From positions 1-64,000 of the forward strand of contig JADYXQ010000122.1 in assembly GCA_021772135.1 (NCBI GenBank): a stretch of 64,000 bases of DNA, given 5' to 3'. Of this stretch, positions 9,761 through 18,765 are shown one piece after another; within the stretch, counting starts at the first letter, position 1; every line of letters starts with the position of its first letter. The notes below the pieces were generated by a model. The model was not told the origin of the DNA and searched no databases. It saw only the letters and a program-made list of their open reading frames with translations. Both the position numbers and the translations under genes were made by a program. This stretch comes from Candidatus Obscuribacter sp. Lineage in GTDB: Bacteria > Cyanobacteriota > Vampirovibrionia > Obscuribacterales > Obscuribacteraceae.

Positions 9761-9871
9761 ATGACCGACAAGCATAATCGCCGTGAGAAAAAGACTCGCC
9801 GCAAAAATAAAGTGAACAGAAAGAAAGCAATTGTCAGAGAGAACATTGCTAAATCTCAAGCTGGTAAATAG
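9761..9871 (+). CDS. Small highly basic protein, 36 aa
   Basis: ATG 9761 to TAG 9871 encodes 36 residues, of which about half are Lys, Arg or Asn; it begins MTDKHNRREKKTRRKNK. AGGA sits 7 nt before the ATG, and the trpS start follows 11 nt after the stop, so it looks like the first gene of a trpS transcript. The composition suggests binding to RNA or the ribosome, but no family is recognised. Confidence 0.6.
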   Translation: MTDKHNRREKKTRRKNKVNRKKAIVRENIAKSQAGK

Positions 9872-9882
9872 AAAGACCGAAG

Positions 9883-10899
9883 ATGACATCAAAGCGAATA
9901 ATGTCGGGTATGCGCCCCACTGGGCGTTTGCACCTGGGACACTATTTTGGCGCGCTCTCAAACTGGATACAGTTTCAAAGCCGCTATGAATCGTATTTTT
10001 CAATTGTCGATTGGCACGCGCTGACGACTAAATTTCAAAATACTAAAGAAGTGCAGGGTCACATCTGGGAAATAGCTCTAGATTGGCTGTGCGTCGGCAT
10101 TGATCCTGATGTTTCGACCATTTATGTGCAGTCGGCTATTCCTGAGATTGCCGAGCTACACCTGTTGCTTTCGATGATCACCCCCCATAACTGGGTTGAG
10201 CGTGAGCCGACTTTGAAAGATATGGTCAAAATGCTCGACTCCGACGAAAGCGCCGCCCACGACAAAATCACTTATGGTTTGCTCGGCTATCCGGTGCTGA
10301 TGACGGCGGATATTCTGTCTTTTAAAGGTGAGCTTATACCCGTCGGCAAAGATCAAGAGTCGCATCTTGAGTTTGCCCGCGATGTTGCCAGACGTTTTAA
10401 TAATTTGTTCGGCGTCAGTTATTTTCCCGAACCCAAGCCTGAATTTACTGAAACACCACTTCTGCGCGGCATTGATGGGCAGAAAATGGGCAAATCATTC
10501 AACAACGATATAAAAATTGCTGATACTGAGGGCGATACCGAAAAGAAAGTCAAACAGATGATCACCGATCGCACTCGCATTGCTAGAAGCGACCCTGGCC
10601 ATACGGATCTTTGTGAAGTGCCCTGGCCGCTCTACAATATTTTCGCCAAAGATATTCTCGCCCAGGCCAAAGATGAGTGCGAAACGGCCAAGATTGGCTG
10701 CGTCGATTGCAAAAAGCGCCTGGCTGTGTATATCAATGACTATTTCAGGCCATTTCGCGAGAAGCGCGAAATTCTTGCCAGAGACCCTGAGAAAGTGCGC
10801 CAAATTATTGAGCACGGTAATCAGAAGGCCAGAAAAGTGGCCAGTCAGACCTTGACTGAAGTGCGAGAAATCATGGGCATGGTCAACTGGAATAAATAG
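9883..10899 (+). CDS. trpS: Tryptophanyl-tRNA synthetase
   Basis: This 338-residue class Ic synthetase charges tRNA-Trp. The HIGH-type motif HLGH is at residues 17-20 after GMRPTGRL, and the KMSKS-type motif KMGKS is at 201-205. The Trp-binding region includes VDWHALTT and GYPVLMTADIL. Length and order match bacterial TrpRS. Unusually, the C-terminal anticodon region carries a four-cysteine-like segment (DECETAKIGCVDCKKRL), seen in some TrpRS groups. The gene lies just behind the small basic ORF and ahead of the membrane gene at 10911. Confidence 0.96.
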   Translation: MTSKRIMSGMRPTGRLHLGHYFGALSNWIQFQSRYESYFSIVDWHALTTKFQNTKEVQGHIWEIALDWLCVGIDPDVSTIYVQSAIPEIAELHLLLSMITPHNWVEREPTLKDMVKMLDSDESAAHDKITYGLLGYPVLMTADILSFKGELIPVGKDQESHLEFARDVARRFNNLFGVSYFPEPKPEFTETPLLRGIDGQKMGKSFNNDIKIADTEGDTEKKVKQMITDRTRIARSDPGHTDLCEVPWPLYNIFAKDILAQAKDECETAKIGCVDCKKRLAVYINDYFRPFREKREILARDPEKVRQIIEHGNQKARKVASQTLTEVREIMGMVNWNK

Positions 10900-10910
10900 T
10901 CTTAAGTCAG

Positions 10911-12182
10911 GTGGCTAACATTCCCTTTCTTGCATCCATCGAACGCTTTCTTGCTATGGCTCTGGCGGTTTGTTTTTGCTGTAGCGTTTCCGGTTCGTGG
11001 ATTTGCCTGATTTTGCTTTTAGTAGTGGCACTGGCACAGAGCGACCGTCTAGATCGACTTAAGGTGATGGTCCAGGCGCCATTTCTACCGCCACTATGCC
11101 TTTTTGCCGTACCGGTTTTGATTTCTGGTCTGGCCTGCGGCGGCATTGATGAGGGCATTAAGGCTATCTGGAGTATGCGGGGCTTGGTGGTGCCTTACCT
11201 TACAGCCTTTCAATTATTTCGCAAGACAGACAACGCTGCCTGGACCCTAACAATTTTGCTTCTAGCCGGAGCCGTTTCGGGCCTCTTCGCCGTGCCTCAG
11301 CAAATTTTCCATTTCCATCCTTTTACTACATATCCGTTTTTGCAGGCCACCGGTTTTCTCAGTGAACCCATGTCTTTTGCTGGTGTTATTCAACTTACCA
11401 GTTTTCTTGGCCTGGGCTTTTTAATCAAAAAAGGTTACCGCCGCCTTCCCCTTTTAGGCAACGATAAAATCTTTGTGGCTGTGCTTCTGGCAAATTTTCT
11501 CGGGCTTCTGTTCTGCGGCGAGCGCAGTGCCTGGGTGGGAATGATTTTTGCTTTTCTCAGTATTTGTCTGTACGTCTCTCCTAAAATGCTCTTACGCGGT
11601 GCGATCGTATTGCTGGTGGTGGGCACACTGAGCTACTGCTTTGTTCCTCTGGTTAAAGCAAGAATCGCTCCCATGGCTCACTGGCAATCAGATGTGAGCA
11701 TCACTGCACGGTTGAAAATCTGGAGTACGGCCTGGAAACTTTTTGAGGATCATCCAATTACCGGCGTGGGACCACGTAATTTTCCTCGCTTGCCTATGCC
11801 CGAAGCGGTTGTGGCAGGCCGTTCTACCGATCTTAATCACGCTCACAGTAATTATCTGCAAATTTTATCCACTACAGGAATATTGGGACTGGCTGCCTTC
11901 TTATATTTGCTCGGCAGCGCCCTTTACCTCTCCTATCGCCAATCGAAACAAGAAGATAACGAGACAAGCAATTGGCAGGGCATGAACAGTGCCATAGGCT
12001 TAGGTCTTCTCGGTGCCTTGATCTCGCTCAGCTTTGCTGGAATTTTTGAATACAATTTCAATAGCGGACATATCAAACTGGTGCAGTGGGTGCTGCTTTC
12101 ACTGCTAGTAACAACGGCTAAACTCAAGCCTCCATCCAGAGCTTTGACTGATAGCGCCAGGCAATCAGAAGTCCTTGAGTAA
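10911..12182 (+). CDS. O-antigen ligase / Wzy-like polymerase family membrane protein
   Basis: This 423-residue protein has about ten to twelve hydrophobic helices and, at about residues 255-320, the large loop typical of the Wzy_C/WaaL superfamily: SITARLKIWSTAWKLFEDHP, GVGPRNF and LNHAHSNYLQILSTTG. The HxHSxYL motif and the Arg before it are the usual catalytic-loop residues. Family members join or polymerise undecaprenyl-linked glycans on the periplasmic face. The start is GTG 10911 with only a weak ribosome binding site, 11 nt after trpS. Its last 59 nt overlap the convergent MATE gene. The exact glycan substrate cannot be told. Confidence 0.85.
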   Translation: MANIPFLASIERFLAMALAVCFCCSVSGSWICLILLLVVALAQSDRLDRLKVMVQAPFLPPLCLFAVPVLISGLACGGIDEGIKAIWSMRGLVVPYLTAFQLFRKTDNAAWTLTILLLAGAVSGLFAVPQQIFHFHPFTTYPFLQATGFLSEPMSFAGVIQLTSFLGLGFLIKKGYRRLPLLGNDKIFVAVLLANFLGLLFCGERSAWVGMIFAFLSICLYVSPKMLLRGAIVLLVVGTLSYCFVPLVKARIAPMAHWQSDVSITARLKIWSTAWKLFEDHPITGVGPRNFPRLPMPEAVVAGRSTDLNHAHSNYLQILSTTGILGLAAFLYLLGSALYLSYRQSKQEDNETSNWQGMNSAIGLGLLGALISLSFAGIFEYNFNSGHIKLVQWVLLSLLVTTAKLKPPSRALTDSARQSEVLE

Positions 12183-13485
12183 GTACTGAAAATATCATCG
12201 CCCACCAGACGCCTTCCGGCCCGCGATGGAGGGTCAGCGCCAGTACAAAGGCGATGGGCAAACGTATGATCCAGTTGCAAATCAAAGTGACGTACATCGG
12301 CGTTTTGGTATCACCGGCTCCTTGCAGGGCGCCGGTCAAAACCATACCGAGGGCAAGGAATGGCTCACCAAGGGCGTTTATTCGCAAGTAGTTGGCAGTG
12401 TAAGCAATAGTGCTCGGGTCTTGACTCATTAGCTGTGCAATTGGCGTTGCCGAGAAGTAAAGTACGCAACCAAGCACCGTCATCGACCAGATGCCAATCC
12501 ATGTCACTCGCCAACCGGCTTTGAAAGCGCGGTCATGTTCTCCGGCACCAAGATTTTGACCGACAATTGATGCCACAGCTAAACTTAAAGCCATGAGCGG
12601 CATGAATATGAGTGATTCGACGCGCATACCGATTGTCCATGAAGCCAGGGCGCTGACTGAATCAGGACAGCGAGCCAAAATGAAGAAGACGACAAAGACT
12701 GAAAGAGACCAGGCCAATCTTTGCAAGGCCGATGGCACACCAATTTTGGCGATACGCATAATTTCGTTGGAATTTAACGGATATATGCTTTTCAGGCTAT
12801 CTTTTAAAACCGATCTGCGAATGGCCAGTACCGCTAAAATTGCACCAACCGAACTGCCCACCAGCGCCGCATAGGCCATACCGAGCACACCTAAACCCTT
12901 TACCGGCCAGCCGTACATCACTGTAAGAAAGTCACCGGCAATATTGATGGCCGTCACAACTGATACTATATATAGTGGCGTCTTACTGTCACCGATGGCG
13001 CGAAAAACCGCATTGGCAATGCAAGTCATACTGAAGGGAATAAGCACGAAACTATAAGCAATCAAGTAGCTGCGCCCTACCTGTAATACTACCGCCGAGC
13101 TGGTGAAAAAGGGCAGGGCGTAATGACCAAGCAGAGTGGCAGTGACTGTCATACCCAGGCCGAGCAGTATAGAAAGAGCGAATGATTGGCCGGTGGCCTT
13201 AATCATCGAAGCCTTGTCACCGGCGCCGAATGCTCTGGCGACAATAGCTGTAGAACCAACTCCCACCGAAAGTATAAAAAGCAAAAAGAGAAAAAGTACG
13301 TGTTCAGCCAGACCTACTGCTGCTTGCGTATCGGAGCCAAGGAAACTGGCCACATAGACATCCACCAGGCCGACAAAAGAATTGGCGATGGTCATGAGCA
13401 ATAGCGGCCAGCTCATAGTCCAGATTGCTCGCCATAGGTTGCCCGTCACCAGAGGGGTTAAGTCTTTTGGTGCAGTGGCGGTCAC
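12124..13485 (-). CDS. MATE family efflux transporter
   Basis: With the start at GTG 13485 this is a 453-residue protein with twelve predicted membrane helices in two homologous halves, as in NorM/DinF transporters. Typical features are LTPLVTGNLWRAIWTMSWPLLL at the first helix (with the conserved Pro), the SVGVGSTAIVARAFGAGD segment, and the second-half GQNLGAGEHDRA. It exports organic cations or other small molecules using Na+ or H+. The frame is open to 13596, but that would add 37 residues inside the upstream gene. GTG 13485 lies 4 nt after the racemase stop, which suggests translational coupling. Its end overlaps the O-antigen ligase-like gene by 59 nt, tail to tail. Confidence 0.93.
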   Translation of the reverse strand: MTATAPKDLTPLVTGNLWRAIWTMSWPLLLMTIANSFVGLVDVYVASFLGSDTQAAVGLAEHVLFLFLLFILSVGVGSTAIVARAFGAGDKASMIKATGQSFALSILLGLGMTVTATLLGHYALPFFTSSAVVLQVGRSYLIAYSFVLIPFSMTCIANAVFRAIGDSKTPLYIVSVVTAINIAGDFLTVMYGWPVKGLGVLGMAYAALVGSSVGAILAVLAIRRSVLKDSLKSIYPLNSNEIMRIAKIGVPSALQRLAWSLSVFVVFFILARCPDSVSALASWTIGMRVESLIFMPLMALSLAVASIVGQNLGAGEHDRAFKAGWRVTWIGIWSMTVLGCVLYFSATPIAQLMSQDPSTIAYTANYLRINALGEPFLALGMVLTGALQGAGDTKTPMYVTLICNWIIRLPIAFVLALTLHRGPEGVWWAMIFSVLTQGLLIAWRYQSKLWMEA

Positions 13486-13489
13486 AATC

Positions 13490-14206
13490 TCATGCTCTTT
13501 TTTTAACCGGTTTCTTTTGCATGGCTGTGAAAAGTGCACTGCGGGCCAGTAGTCGCGTTGAATCGAGCACTGGTAACACCGAATCTTGCTGTTCAATCAA
13601 AAGCGGTATTTCGGTGCAGCCTAAGATTACGCCATCGCAGCCGCGGCGCTTCAAAACCGTAATTACTTCTTGAAAATAATGGCGCGACGAGTCTTTCATT
13701 TTGCCGTGCACCAGTTCTTCGAAAATTATGCGATTGATTTCTTTTTTGTCGCTATCGGTGGGCGTTTCCCAGGCGATATCGAGAGCCTCTAATTTGACTT
13801 GATAGACAGGCCCTTCCATCAAATAACGGGTGCCCAAGACACCGAGTTTTTGCAAACCCTTAAGTTGAGCTTCGCCTGCCACCACTTCAGCGATGTTTAA
13901 CCAGGGTACAGGTGATGCCCTGGCGACCAGATCATAGGCTTGGTGCACGGTGTTGTCTGGGCAAATAACAAAGTCAGCGCCCATGCTAGCCAGGCGAATT
14001 GATGAGTCAATCATCAGATCAGCCACTCCTTGCCATCCGCCTTTTCCTTCCAGGGTCTCAAGATAACGGCCCATAGGATGATTGTGCAGGCTGACTTCAG
14101 GATGCCAGTGGCGGCCCATAATGGTTTGCGCTTCACTGCATATGGTGCGATAACAGAGCGCCGCGCCTTCGGCGCTACAGGCGGCAATGCCAATGTGTTT
14201 AGTCAT
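13490..14206 (-). CDS. Aspartate/glutamate racemase family protein
   Basis: This 238-residue protein has the two catalytic cysteines of the cofactor-independent Asp/Glu racemase family: Cys82 in ICPDNTVHQ and Cys197 in GVILGCTEIPLL. The N-terminus IGIAACSAEGAALCYRTI resembles the IGIxGGMGPxAT start of aspartate racemases. It probably interconverts L- and D-aspartate or a related amino acid. It starts 3 nt after the stop of the 704-residue gene and is followed 4 nt later by the MATE gene, so the three are one operon. A broad-specificity amino-acid racemase is an alternative. Confidence 0.88.
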   Translation of the reverse strand: MTKHIGIAACSAEGAALCYRTICSEAQTIMGRHWHPEVSLHNHPMGRYLETLEGKGGWQGVADLMIDSSIRLASMGADFVICPDNTVHQAYDLVARASPVPWLNIAEVVAGEAQLKGLQKLGVLGTRYLMEGPVYQVKLEALDIAWETPTDSDKKEINRIIFEELVHGKMKDSSRHYFQEVITVLKRRGCDGVILGCTEIPLLIEQQDSVLPVLDSTRLLARSALFTAMQKKPVKKRA

Positions 14207-14209
14207 TTT

Positions 14210-16324
14210 TTAGTAGTCGTCGTTTTCGTTCTCGAAGTCTTTTTCTATTTTAGCCGCCTTAGCAGGCTTTTGCAGGGCACCAAGAGCACGGGCTTTCTTG
14301 ACTACAGCATCAACTACGTTCTTGCCATAAACCATATCCGCGCCGGTGCCTTTGGCGTTATATTTCCCGTCAACAAAGGCGGCCATTTCTCGAACTTCTT
14401 TTAGCGTCAGGTCGCCTGTTTCAACTTGAGTGAGCTGCTTCAAGATGTCTTTTTCGGCTGGTGACAATTTGTTGCCTTCGAGCACATCTTGCCGCTTCGC
14501 CATGGTTTCTACGTCAATACTGACTTCACGTACAGCTTCAGCTTCTTCTTTACTTTTGCCGTTTTTTAATGCTTCGTTTTCGAGATCATATTCACGTTCG
14601 ACGCGATCATAACCACCGCGAATGGCTTCAAGCGTTTCGTTGCCGCCACCTTTTTTAGTTACAGCCGGATAATCGATTACAACCAGATGGCCGTTTACGC
14701 GGCTCACGCCCACCTGACCTTCGATGCCCGAACCGACATCGGTAATTTCCAGACCGGCCCGGTCAAGCTGCTTCGATAGAGCATCAACCAGATGAGAGGC
14801 GGGCCTGACTACAGGGTCGGCCAGTTCTTGCACATAGAGTGCTGCCGATCCAGAAAATCCACTGCCGTTCAAATCGACTTCATGCACCTTGCCGTAAATT
14901 TTAGCGTCACCGGGGCGACTACCATAATTGTTTTCGAAACCACCTTCAGCGATGGTCACCTTAAGTGCACCGCCATTGGGGAATTCTTTGCTGGGAGCCA
15001 GTTCCAAGACCACAGGCGAATCATTTCCCTGGCCCAGAGTTTTAATAGCCTTTTGTTTTTTCAATACCCGGTCGTTTTTGACATACTCCGCTATGTCGGG
15101 GTGGCCAAGCTGATGGAGCCATTTGGAGGCTGAGATTAAACCCTCAGTCGATTCTATTTTAGAGCCGTCAGTGGCCTCATCTTTAGTCTTTTTAGCGGCG
15201 TCTTTGCCTTTTGCTTCTATGCCGGTTACTTCTTTGCCTGCTTTAGAGACGACACTGGAGCCTTCGATATTGGCACTACTGACGGTGGCGCTACGATTTT
15301 CAAAAATCGGTGGTTTGCCGAGTTCGTGCAGTGTCGATTCCATCGCTCTGCCACCAAGGCCTCGGCCGCCAACTGTGGCGTGTGCCGGTTGCATCTCCGG
15401 GCCTTTGAGCAATGGATTAACTGAAGCCATGAAATTGTCGAAACTTTCGTAACCTGCACTGACTTTCCTTTGCACTCGCTCACTGATTGACAAGAGCAGA
15501 CTTGATTTAGGCGCACTGCTTTTTGCTTCGATGCCGGTGGTTTCGATTTTTGCTGAGCGACTGAGGCCGCCTAGCGCACCGCCCACAATAAACATTGAGT
15601 ATGCTGACTCAACTCGTTCCTGATTAGTGGCGGCGCGGCCTTCCACTATGCGTGCATGAGTATCGGCACTGACAATTCCCGTTGGAATGCCTGATATGGC
15701 CGCACCAAAGGCGTTGTTGGTGAGAACCGATTTTAAGGTCTGATTTTCTACGGCCATGCCGGCGTGTCTGAGGCCGATCATGCCGCTGGTGAGAGTGGCG
15801 AATGTGACAGCGCCAACTGTGCCATTTTTCATGCGAGCCAGGGCAAATTCTGAATTAGTTAGTGGTTTACCGTTGGTATGGTCTACCGGAGAAAAGATCG
15901 CTTCGGTGGCAAAGCCGGCCACTGCGGTTTCAGCCACGTGAATTCCGTTCGATTTGCTGAACAAGGCTTTCGCGGCATTTTCGGTGCCGGCGGTTAATCC
16001 GGCGCTGGAAAAAGCCTTATGAGTGACGGCATAGGCAGCGATAAAAGGAACCAGTTTGCCTACTGAGCCGATCTGCTGCCCGTACCAGCTGGCTGACTGA
16101 AATTCAGCTGCGGCCGGTGCTTTCATGAAAGTGACACTTTTATCGAGCTTTGTACCGGCGGTCTGGTCGACGATCTGGGCTAAACCCTGGATAGGGGCCT
16201 GCAGACCTTCGTAAGCAGCCGAATGGAGCAAAGAAGAGACAAAACCCGGATTTTCTTTAGCCGCTTCTGCGTTTGCTTTAGTGCTGTCAGCACCGGGCTG
16301 ATTCTTGTGACTGTGAAGTGGCAC
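14210..16324 (-). CDS. Large protein of unknown function, 704 aa
   Basis: I do not recognise this protein. It begins at GTG 16324 with GAGGGA 5 nt upstream. Residues 70-260 are Ala/Gly-rich and mildly hydrophobic with several amphipathic helices (for example LVPFIAAYAVTHKAF), as in proteins that dock on or insert into membranes. Residues 330-390 are a low-complexity linker repeating GIEAK. Residues about 400-560 form a folded domain with ALYVQELADPV followed by QVGVSRVNGHLVVIDYPAV, an arrangement loosely like the hinge and metal-binding strand of degenerate kinase folds. The last 130 residues are charged and helical. It is the first gene of the racemase-MATE operon. The kinase resemblance is only a suggestion. 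Confidence 0.75.
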   Translation of the reverse strand: MPLHSHKNQPGADSTKANAEAAKENPGFVSSLLHSAAYEGLQAPIQGLAQIVDQTAGTKLDKSVTFMKAPAAAEFQSASWYGQQIGSVGKLVPFIAAYAVTHKAFSSAGLTAGTENAAKALFSKSNGIHVAETAVAGFATEAIFSPVDHTNGKPLTNSEFALARMKNGTVGAVTFATLTSGMIGLRHAGMAVENQTLKSVLTNNAFGAAISGIPTGIVSADTHARIVEGRAATNQERVESAYSMFIVGGALGGLSRSAKIETTGIEAKSSAPKSSLLLSISERVQRKVSAGYESFDNFMASVNPLLKGPEMQPAHATVGGRGLGGRAMESTLHELGKPPIFENRSATVSSANIEGSSVVSKAGKEVTGIEAKGKDAAKKTKDEATDGSKIESTEGLISASKWLHQLGHPDIAEYVKNDRVLKKQKAIKTLGQGNDSPVVLELAPSKEFPNGGALKVTIAEGGFENNYGSRPGDAKIYGKVHEVDLNGSGFSGSAALYVQELADPVVRPASHLVDALSKQLDRAGLEITDVGSGIEGQVGVSRVNGHLVVIDYPAVTKKGGGNETLEAIRGGYDRVEREYDLENEALKNGKSKEEAEAVREVSIDVETMAKRQDVLEGNKLSPAEKDILKQLTQVETGDLTLKEVREMAAFVDGKYNAKGTGADMVYGKNVVDAVVKKARALGALQKPAKAAKIEKDFENENDDY

Positions 16325-16472
16325 GAGGTTCCCTCAATACAATTCTGAACGCCAAATTAGCCAAACTACGACTTTTACATACCCATAGAAGCGCCGTTTT
16401 TATCGCCCGGAAAACCGCACAGTTGCCAAGGGGTCCATATTAGCTGATTTATTTTGGTCTGCCAAATGAAAA

Positions 16473-17006
16473 CTATTGCTCAGGCTTCTGCTCTGAGTCT
16501 TTCAAGCTCATTGATTCCTGCGAAAAAGGCTTGCGACTGCCCCATTCCAGCGCCCGCTCAGTTCCTTTGATTGAACCTTTGATGACGCCGCTAAAAAGAC
16601 CATAGGCTACACCGGTACACGAGCCAATGGTGCGGGCAATAAAGTCGGGCCGCTCTGATCCGGCCATATCGTCGGTAATCTGATCGCTCATACGCTTGCT
16701 TTCAAACGAAATGTCGCGGGCAATGCGCATGGGCACGCCAACTGTAATTCCTGAAATAATGCCGCCAACTGCCCGTGGCGCCGCCAGAAGTGCGCTGCCT
16801 GACTTTTTTTTGTGCGCTTGATCGGCACCAGATATAGTGATCGTTATTTTCTTCGCCGGTACTTTTTCTTCAATAGTCGATTTGATCCGATAGTCATTGA
16901 TGTTTACTATCTCGTCTTGCACTTGCTCTTGCGCTAAAACTTGGGAGCCAAAAAGACTGGCCGCTAGAGCCGACAAAATTACAATAACCCTATTTCTACC
17001 CGGCAT
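16473..17006 (-). CDS. Exported hypothetical protein, 177 aa
   Basis: The N-terminus has a basic start (MPGRNR), a hydrophobic core of about 15 residues and a likely signal peptidase I site after VLA at about residue 25, so the protein is probably periplasmic. The middle has two Gly/Ala-rich hydrophobic segments around 75-95 and 125-145 (AVGGIISGITVGVPMRIARD and TGVAYGLFSGVIKG) that may contact a membrane. GAGAGG lies 5 nt before the ATG, and the gene begins 10 nt after the decarboxylase stop, so the two are co-transcribed. I do not recognise a family. Confidence 0.75.
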   Translation of the reverse strand: MPGRNRVIVILSALAASLFGSQVLAQEQVQDEIVNINDYRIKSTIEEKVPAKKITITISGADQAHKKKSGSALLAAPRAVGGIISGITVGVPMRIARDISFESKRMSDQITDDMAGSERPDFIARTIGSCTGVAYGLFSGVIKGSIKGTERALEWGSRKPFSQESMSLKDSEQKPEQ

Positions 17007-17016
17007 ATTGGCCTCT

Positions 17017-18654
17017 CTAAGATATTGCCGCTTTTACTTTTTTGCCGAAGTGATCTGTCAGTCGCCTTAAAGTGGGCGAAATGTCATCGTTTTCAATCAC
17101 GGCATCGATGAGAAACATTTTGTCGCTTTTCTGTGCGGCTGTGAGCGCTTTTTTGAAATCTGCCGCTGAAGTGGCTTGCACACCGCTACCGCCTACAGCC
17201 TTAGCCAGCTCAACATAATCCCAGCGCGGTAAATCGAAATAGTCTCGCTCTTGATCGATGAAACGCAGCATGGCATAGCTGGCGTTGTTAAAGACAATGA
17301 CAATAGGATTGAGTCCCATTTTTACAGCGGTGCTGATTTCCATACCGGTCATTTGAAAAGCACCGTCACCAACCAAAACGATCGGTCTGCGGCTGGGCAT
17401 TGCCAGTTGAGCGCCAATAGCGGCCGGTACGCCAAATCCCATGCTGACGTAATAACCAGGAGCGAGGAAAATATCCGTTTGCAAACTCATACCGGCATAC
17501 ATGCAGTCACCGGTGTCGGTCACTACTGAAAATTCCTGACTGTTTTCCAGTAATTCATTGAGAGCGCCAATCATGGCTGCCACTGTTAGTTTTTTGCTGC
17601 CCTCAGGCGCTTCGATTATTTCTTTTGCAATGGCCGGCACTGTGAATCTTTTAGTCGGCACCAGTTTTGAAGTGACTGAATCGAGCAATTCTTTCAAGAC
17701 TTGATCGAGTTTTAAGTTGCCATAATTGTGATAGCCGATTTTTACTTCGTGATTGTTGATTTGAGTCAGGCATTCAGCTTTCAATTTAGCCGTATAGCCA
17801 CCACTTTCCATCTCGGTCATAACCGCTCCTAGAGCGATGATGCAGTCACAACTTTCAACATATTCTTTGACTTTAGGATTGCCGAACTGGCCAAAATAAT
17901 TGCCGATGAAATTAGGATGAGTTTCAGGGAATGTCGCTTTGCCTAAAATCGAAGTTACTACCGGTATGTTTAAAGCTTCTGAAAAAGCGATTACCGCATC
18001 TTTCAAACCAAAGCGACGCACTTCTACGCCAACGATTAAAACTGGTTGGCTGGCCGCTTTCAAACGCATGGCAATTTCGCTGACGGCGGCGGCAAGAGCC
18101 GGATGCACCGGCTGCAATTCTGGTAATCTAGCCGCTTCAATGTCGAGTTCTTGGTTGACCATATCGCGCGGCAATTCTATATAGCCTGGTCTTGAGGCCG
18201 ATAAAGTAGTGTCAAAAACTCGGTCGATTTCGCTTTGAGCGGTTTTGACATTGTCGATTAATGCATCTGATTCGGTAACTTCAGCATAGACGCGGTGCTG
18301 AGTGTCAAAATTTTTGACGCAATGGTGCAGGTGTGGTTTGTCCCGACGAAATCGGGTTTCAGGCGCGCCACTTATCACCAGCAGTGGTGATTCTTCAGCG
18401 TACGCGAGGCCGACTGGATTAACCATGTTCAGTCCGCCGGCACCGTAAGTGACCAGGGCTACTCCCAGGCCGCGCAAACGACCGTAGGCATCGGCGGCGT
18501 AACCTACCGAAGGCTCGTGGGTGAGAACTACAGTCTTTAAGCTGGTGCGGGTTTGAGCTGCGTAGAGCGGCAAGACGAAATCGCCTGGAATGCCAAAAGT
18601 ATGCTGCACTCCGGTCTTTTCAATGCGCTGGAAAATATAATCGGCTAATTTCAT
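17017..18654 (-). CDS. ThDP-dependent 2-oxoacid decarboxylase (pyruvate/indolepyruvate decarboxylase family)
   Basis: This 545-residue protein has the three-domain fold of pyruvate, phenylpyruvate and indolepyruvate decarboxylases. The cofactor-activating Glu is in THEPSVGYAADAYGRL, the paired catalytic histidines are in KPHLHHCVKNFDTQ, and the ThDP/Mg motif is GDGAFQMTGMEIS...NPIVIVFNN at about 425-455. The HH motif separates this group from acetolactate synthases. It would remove CO2 from a 2-oxoacid to give an aldehyde; the substrate cannot be fixed from sequence. The exported protein at 16473 follows in the same transcript. The promoter region to its right contains a 10-bp direct repeat. 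Confidence 0.9.
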   Translation of the reverse strand: MKLADYIFQRIEKTGVQHTFGIPGDFVLPLYAAQTRTSLKTVVLTHEPSVGYAADAYGRLRGLGVALVTYGAGGLNMVNPVGLAYAEESPLLVISGAPETRFRRDKPHLHHCVKNFDTQHRVYAEVTESDALIDNVKTAQSEIDRVFDTTLSASRPGYIELPRDMVNQELDIEAARLPELQPVHPALAAAVSEIAMRLKAASQPVLIVGVEVRRFGLKDAVIAFSEALNIPVVTSILGKATFPETHPNFIGNYFGQFGNPKVKEYVESCDCIIALGAVMTEMESGGYTAKLKAECLTQINNHEVKIGYHNYGNLKLDQVLKELLDSVTSKLVPTKRFTVPAIAKEIIEAPEGSKKLTVAAMIGALNELLENSQEFSVVTDTGDCMYAGMSLQTDIFLAPGYYVSMGFGVPAAIGAQLAMPSRRPIVLVGDGAFQMTGMEISTAVKMGLNPIVIVFNNASYAMLRFIDQERDYFDLPRWDYVELAKAVGGSGVQATSAADFKKALTAAQKSDKMFLIDAVIENDDISPTLRRLTDHFGKKVKAAIS

Positions 18655-18667
18655 GATTTACTCATAT

Positions 18668-18691
18668 CGGTCCAAACATAACGGTCCAAAC
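18668..18691. promoter_or_regulatory. Direct repeat CGGTCCAAAC x2 in divergent promoter region
   Basis: The ten bases CGGTCCAAAC occur at 18668-18677 and again at 18682-18691, a 14-nt period. They sit 14-37 nt upstream of the decarboxylase ATG and upstream of the divergent membrane gene. The arrangement suggests a transcription-factor site. Confidence 0.45.
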
Positions 18692-18765
18692 CCTACAGAT
18701 TAGCTCCAATTGTCGGCTTGCCGGTAGACCATTTGCTCAGGTTGGAGAAGTATAATATCGAGCCC

